DNA of 60,000 nt from contig OZ037770.1 in assembly GCA_964035545.1 (NCBI GenBank), forward strand, positions 12,298,963-12,358,962, given 5' to 3'. The translations under genes and the position numbers were made by a program. This document shows, in pieces, positions 54,315-60,000 of the stretch (its first letter is position 1; each line of letters starts with the position of its first letter). The notes under the pieces were generated by a model that was given only the letters and a program-made list of their open reading frames with translations, did no database searches and was not told where the DNA came from. Source of the DNA: Bugula neritina. Lineage: Eukaryota > Bryozoa > Gymnolaemata > Cheilostomatida > Bugulidae.

Positions 54315-54700
54315 GACAATATCCTTTACAAAGTAGAGTAGTTACTGATACTTCTGAGTACAGCTACTGGAATATAATATATTCTGTGTAGTTCCAGTAT
54401 CTAACAAACATCAATACTTCCACAGTCAGTAAATAAATGATCACTCGTTTATGAAAACAAAAACTATTGTAATAGAATTGGCTTAGAATCACCAACTCAA
54501 CAGAGAAACTGCTTTTTACTGAATGGTTGATGAGAGAGAGTAGAGTTAAGTGAGCCGTGGAAATACTGAACAGCTTGATGGTGGAAAGACGTAGGTCCAA
54601 ATCACTGGGCGTGTCAAAGAGCACCTGTTGGTGCATGACGGAATGAACCATAGCGTCAGGGAGATTAGCTAGCATGTCATGCCGATCAACCTTCTAGCTC
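54315..54700 (-). promoter_or_regulatory. Probable 5' UTR/promoter region of the receptor gene
   Basis: Sequence directly upstream of the start codon. It is less AT-rich than its surroundings (54540-54680) and holds an out-of-context upstream frame of 103 codons (54364-54675) without recognisable domains. No TATA box was identified with confidence. Confidence 0.3.
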
Positions 54701-57100
54701 TAGTAGTAACTATTTTACCATTTAAAATCTTAAGTCATAGCATAAAATACTTTCAACAGCCTACGAATTAGCAATGCAAGAAGTGACTATATCCAAGTTT
54801 ACCTGTTACCTAGTCAGAAAATTCATACCCTGCATGTGTCAAATTTGGCAAGTTTTCCACTATTCACTTCCTTAAAGCATGGAATTACAGATGAGGTATA
54901 TTTTCCAAAATATTTAATAATATTTTCTAGAATATATTAAAGCTGTGGACAAATATAACAAGTAACCAGGTGAAAAGTTGATGGGAGAATAGACCAGACG
55001 GACATATTTACAAACTGCAAAATAGTTGGAGAAGTTACCCTCTTTCTTGACACTCTTAGCAAGATGTTATTTTTAGACACTCCTGAAAAATCTATTACTA
55101 GCGTAAATTAGCTAAATGTTTATAAAAACTTTGAAACTACTACGCTGAATTACCTATGCCAGTGCATGAGTCATGATTAGGTGGAGTAAAATATCAATTG
55201 ATAAACAGGTAAATAAGCGGAACTATATCATAAAGCAAAAATAATAGTATCAAGGCTAACTTTTAAACAGCTATGATGGTAAAATAGACAGCATTGCCTG
55301 TTGAGCAAATATATCAAATTTAAAATAAAAATAATTGCAGTTAAATAGAGAAAAGTTGAAATAAACTAGTTGCAGAAACTTCATTTGTTATTGAGATGTT
55401 TAGTAACCCAACCTAAATTATTAGATATTCCACAAATTAATGCTGCAAACTAAACTTTTAAAAGCTTTTATAAATTTTACAGCATCATGAAAAACAAGGC
55501 TATAAAATGCACAATTAAGATTAAGCAAGCCACAGTATAATATCTTACATAAGTTAACCAGACTGTCTTATTACATTGTCTACTTGAGCAGGGATTGAAT
55601 TTAGGTCACCACTGGTTGGTAGAAAGAAGGATTAGTGGTTGGATTATGTGATTAAAATTGCCTACAGCTAATCTAAAAATCCCCTGCATTACCTGTAATC
55701 CAAGAGGGTGTGCATTCTCCACGGTATTTAAACGTAAGGAGTACCCAACATTACGTCTAAGCTGTACACCTTCATAGTATGAGAAGTGTAAGATTTCAGG
55801 CTGCAAAACCCAATACTATTGTTTTTATTAATCCAATTATACCAGCTGTGGTTGACAGAGAGAAAATCAACTTTTACACTAGAATGGCTGTAAACAGAGG
55901 CATTACATAATGAGTGACAATTTGTCTAGTGATAGCCAATATCACTCACGTATCAATAATTACTATACATTGGTTACTATTTATATTGTATGTATTCATT
56001 CACTTCTTCAAATAATTCACCACAATGCAGCATCATATGTAACACCAAGTGTCTATGGTATTTATTGTTTATTATTAGCCATCAAAGTGATCGATGTCCA
56101 ATACAGAGAGATCAAATCAAATTGCATTTAGAAGTTGTCTGCTATACAATAATCAGCAAACTATGCTTCAAAGTGTTTGCAGCTACTTTATTCAAAACAT
56201 CGCCAAGCTTCTGAAAATGCCTTTTGCCGGCTACAAACTTCAATCTTTAGCTAATATCGCAGTTATAGACTTTTGGCAGTCTTTTAAAATCAATTATTAT
56301 AAAATCTTGATGGCTTGGTTTACCCATCAGAGATTCTCTTCCACTTATTAACTGAGCTAATTAACAGCTTGATCTCTAGAGGCAAAGCTTTTTAATAAAT
56401 GCTTTGGTTCTGAATTTCTTTTGCTAACACTCAAATGAAACCAGAAAGTGTTATTGCTCAAAGACCATAACTAACTTACAGAATCATTTTGAAACTTTTG
56501 AACAGCTTTTAATTTTAATATTTGGGTATCGTAGCAAACTGATATTTTGTCTTCAAGAAAGTAAATCTACTAATTTGCAGAAATCATTGAGGTGGGTGCA
56601 GTAATTGAGAAATTTAGAAAAGCCTGTGTTCTAGATTAGAAACGTAGCATAAGAAGTTATGTTCTTGCAAGAATTCCAACCCACGCCCAAACCAAAATTT
56701 AACAATAATATTAAAGAACTTAAGCTATCTCAATTTTTCCACTACTACTGCTCCTAAATGAATTTAATCAGCAAGGATTCAACGCATTTATTTAAACATT
56801 GGCATAGTCTAATATGCAACATGGGCAAAACACAATGCATACGACTGACTACACGAGATGCCCTAAAAAGATTTATGCTCTTTAGACATAAGCTGCTGCC
56901 TGACATAATATGGTGATAAATTCTTGGTGTGCTGCTACAATACCATGACAACAAACTGAATATATCACTTTCTCCATTGTATATAGCTAATGAGTGGTGT
57001 CCACTGACATTGCTCTATTGTATGTCACCAACACCTGAAAAATATTAGTCCAGCCTCCTTTGTGTATACTTGACTTTCACAGTTTAACTGAACTAATAAC
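54701..57100. other. Intergenic, no gene recognised
   Basis: AT-rich sequence between the divergently transcribed receptor and PAN-domain genes. Short open frames (55606-55806, 55910-56351) lack known motifs. The only identifiable element is the second dispersed-repeat copy at 56620. Confidence 0.4.
56620..56760. repeat. Dispersed repeat, copy 2
   Basis: Matches 18010-18125 in word order (CTAGATTAGAAACGTAGCA, TTAAAGAACTTAAGCTATCT, GCTCCTAAATGAATTT). Same strand in both places. Confidence 0.6.
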
Positions 57101-57123
57101 TGAAAAATAATTGTCCCCATTAT

Positions 57124-57193
57124 GATTCGAACCTGAAACCTCCGGCTTGCAAGCAAGTGTGCTAACCATTACACCACGGGACTACTGGGTAAA
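57124..57193 (-). repeat. tRNA-like element, second family, copy 1
   Basis: On the minus strand: GTCCCGTGGTGTAATGGTTA (A-box-like), TGCTTGCAAG and GGTTCGAATC (B-box). The ends GTCCC/GGGAC could pair, but the anticodon and T stems do not, so it is not a standard functional tRNA. Confidence 0.5.
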
Positions 57194-57504
57194 CTCATCA
57201 CTACAATAACTTTAAAAGCTTTGAGTACGCAGAGTTTGGAGTTGACTGCTCATGTTATCTAAGAAAACTGTTATAGCTATTTCAATTGGATAATTAGATT
57301 TATAGAACAGTGTAGCATTTTACAATCGCATAAATCAAATTTTTTAAAATTATTCTTTAGTAAAATATTTGAAAACTTCTGGGGGGATGCACAATCAAAA
57401 TATAGTCTCTAATAGTAAGTTTAGTTGTGTATGTAGTCAGTAGTGACTGTATATTATGTGATCTTCTATGTGCTAACCATGTTATTCTGAACCATATACA
57501 ACTT

Positions 57505-57572
57505 TTGCCCCTACTGGGATTCAAACCCAAGACCTTGCAAGCAGGCCATTACACCATAGGGGCTACTGGGTA
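57505..57572 (-). repeat. tRNA-like element, second family, copy 2
   Basis: Minus strand GCCCCTATGGTGTAATGGCC, TTGCAAGGTCTTGGGTTTGA and ATCCCAGTAGGGGC. It shares GTTTACCCAGTAG upstream with copy 1 and has lost part of the anticodon-arm region. The two copies suggest a second tRNA-derived SINE family. Confidence 0.5.
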
Positions 57573-57886
57573 AACATTACAATTAGTAGGGCAACTCCCA
57601 TCTGCTTAGAGAAAAGTATGTATAATATTAAGAAGTGACCGAAACACAATTATTAAGATTGTAGTTACACAAAAGTTGAAAATTCTTTGAGCAGTAACAA
57701 AACATGGCATCTCTAAAAAACCAAAAATGTATTCTTTACTTTTATATTGAAACTGTGATGCACACAATATAATCTATATGATATGATTAAGTAATGCCGG
57801 TCTCTCCATTCATTAATGCCATCAATGATGAAGGTTGGTGCATTAGCAGAGGTCTTGATGTGGGAAAGACTTGAGTGTGCATACAC

Positions 57887-58110
57887 ATCCTATATACTTA
57901 CATAGTATATGCACTTACAGCATATATGCATACATAAAAGATGCATTCACAGCAAATATACTCACATAGTAAATGCATACACAGCATATATACTTACGTA
58001 ATATATGCATACATAACATATATACTTACATAATATATGCATACATTACATATATACTTACATAATATATGTATACATTACATGTATGCATACATAACAT
58101 ATATACATAC
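57887..58110. repeat. Tandem repeat of CATATATACTTACATAATATATGCATA-type units
   Basis: Units of about 20-22 bp alternating ACTTACATA and GCATACATA words. The region from 58111 to 58710 shows nothing recognisable. Confidence 0.75.
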
Positions 58111-58707
58111 ATAGTAAGAGTTGACACAAGCTAGACTAGGATGATTAGTATGAAGCAGCAGTTACTATTCTGCAAAAACCTACCCACCGTTAAAATTTTC
58201 ATAATAAATAAACTCACAGCACTAATTCAATAGTGGGAAGATAACTTCAACAAAAGTCTTATTTACACACTACAAGCACTGACTCACCAACATGGATATA
58301 ATATACAGCATGTAGACTACGGTCCAACAGATCAGATCTAAGCTGAAGGTTCATAAATATTTTAACTACAATAATTCAATTTACAATGCATGTATTCAAT
58401 CCGTTAGCAGCCTATAGATTTCATTTCAATATGATTTGTTCAAGTTGACTGAAAATGATAAATAGCTATATAATTATGAAAGATTTATCAATAATTACAG
58501 CAACTAAAAATCTCACGCATGAGTCGAAAGTCTTCTTCACCACTACCCTGACCTAAAACCTCTTTCACATGTTTCCAACCCATATCTTGTAATTTATCAT
58601 TTTAGATTACCTCCAACACTCAACACTTTAACACTAAATTCAATAATGTGCCTGAGGAGTGCTAAAGAAGCACAATAAAATAAAATCTAATTAAATTGCT
58701 TTTTTTC

Positions 58708-58871
<164 letters not shown>

Positions 58872-59553
58872 CACATATATATGGTGCTTAAAATCAAGCT
58901 ATATTGGTGATAGAGCCAACAAATGAAGTTCATTGCACTGGATCTCAATGGATTTCATCATATAAGTGTGTTACTTGATGCAAATTAGCTAAATATATTG
59001 TAGAGCATTCCTTTTCACTTTTATTTCATGTTACATGTTTAATTACATTTTAAAGTAAAAACATTGCGATGAATGTTAGCACTTTTATAAAAACTAATAT
59101 ATTTAAAGCGAAATAGATCTTTGTCCTTTTGTAACTACGATCAATATTGCATTAACTTCTGCTTTCTGTTAATTTATTTCTGCAGTCCATTACCCTAAAA
59201 AGCATCAAGTTAATGAAGTGAAATGTCAGCATGAGTATGGTTCAGTTAGTTTAGCTAAAGATCTCCCTTCCTTCAAACACTACTAAAAAGCTTGAGGAAA
59301 TGCAATACAGGTTTCTGAATGGAAAAGTTGGTAAGCTGGAGACTTTTTATAGCTAGTCCTAGTTTCTTATATATTATTATATGTATTAAAATTAAAGTTA
59401 CAACAAAATTGCAAAATAAAAATCAATGTATTTAAATTGTACACTTCAAGATAGGTGTAGTGTTTTGAATGTTTATGGCATGCAATAGAGTTGTTGGTTA
59501 TTACTGCATCAATCAGATGATAAAAAATTGAAGTTCGTTTTTTACCAACTGTG

Positions 59554-60000
59554 ATGACCATTGTTTTAAATATTTTTGCAGTGGTGTTGGTACAGCTTAC
59601 AGCTCTGGCTGTATCTGGTTACCAGACTGTCCTCTACAAAAGTTATGTCATACCAGAATCTCTATCCAACATTTCACAACATGGCTCTGGGACAGCCATC
59701 TCTACCAGCTACTGTGGCTTTGATTGCATGAGAAGAGAAGAATGCAATGGATTCACATATGATTGGCTAACCAAGAAGTGCTCTGTTAAAACATGTGTTA
59801 ACCCTAATCTGTATTTTGAAGGACAGGGAGATGATTCTGATTTTTACATCAGAGCAGATGTTGGAGAAAGATTCAGCAACTTACTGGCTAGCAGTGAGTA
59901 TATTTACCTTGATCTTCTTCTGGTGCATTAAAATCCTCAGTAAAAGAGCTTAATATCACTCATTGTCAATTTTTTATTCTTAGAAAATTGTTCTGATACG
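59554..60000 (+). CDS. PAN/apple-domain secreted or membrane protein, N-terminal part
   Basis: Exon 1 runs from the ATG at 59554 to 59893, ending in phase 1 before GTGAGTAT. A signal peptide (MTIVLNIFAVVLVQLTALAVSG) is followed by a PAN/apple-like module: SYCGFDCMRREECNGFTYDW then KKCSVKTC, with the spaced cysteines and FxYD typical of the fold. PAN modules bind proteins or carbohydrates in secreted proteins and receptors. A second exon probably starts at 59984 after TTCTTAG and reads KNCSDT in the matching phase before the window ends. The gene is divergent from the lectin receptor, 5.2 kb away. The remaining architecture is unknown. Confidence 0.75.

Noticed and set aside
54364-54675. 103-codon minus-strand frame just upstream of the receptor start
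   Set aside because: No domain or signal peptide. It does not read into the receptor frame and is more likely 5' UTR or promoter sequence.

Overview
This is an AT-rich animal (metazoan) nuclear genome window. Coding sequence is cut into many short exons with GT-AG introns, and there are tRNA-derived SINEs, a hAT-type MITE and many micro- and minisatellites. The protein families (SLC18B1-like transporter, WSC plus carbohydrate-sulfotransferase proteins, a SUEL/galactose-binding lectin receptor, a PAN/apple protein) suggest an invertebrate, perhaps a lophotrochozoan such as a bryozoan or mollusc. The species cannot be named from sequence alone.

Layout. (1) 503-7483, minus strand: most of a major-facilitator transporter resembling SLC18B1, eight exons, running off the left edge. 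One of its introns holds a 1.3-kb minisatellite that looks seeded from the gene's own splice donor. (2) 8895-39531: three paralogous genes for a type II membrane protein with a WSC domain, a cysteine-rich module and a GlcNAc-6-O-sulfotransferase-like catalytic domain. Copy A is on the minus strand (8895-15081). Copies B (20416-29021) and C (31131-39531) are on the plus strand. All exons traced in the three copies are open and share the same intron phases. Only the initiator exon of A was not found. A and B are head to head around a nearly perfect 594-bp inverted repeat. B and C lie in a tandem duplication of roughly 10 kb. (3) 41160-54314, minus strand: a complete nine-exon gene for a predicted 575-aa single-pass receptor with a signal peptide, one SUEL-type lectin domain, a transmembrane helix and a long tyrosine-rich tail with two ITIM-like motifs. 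(4) From 59554, plus strand: the first exon of a secreted or membrane PAN/apple-domain protein that leaves the right edge.

Exon models were built by hand from splice signals, conserved protein motifs, matching exon lengths among paralogs, and the requirement that summed coding lengths be divisible by three. The three sulfotransferases probably act in the Golgi on glycans, and the lectin receptor could read glycans at the cell surface. A functional link between them is only a guess from proximity. Repeat insertions present in one, two or all paralogs give a relative history: A versus B/C split, then a SINE in intron 10, then the B/C duplication, then further SINE and MITE insertions in one copy only.
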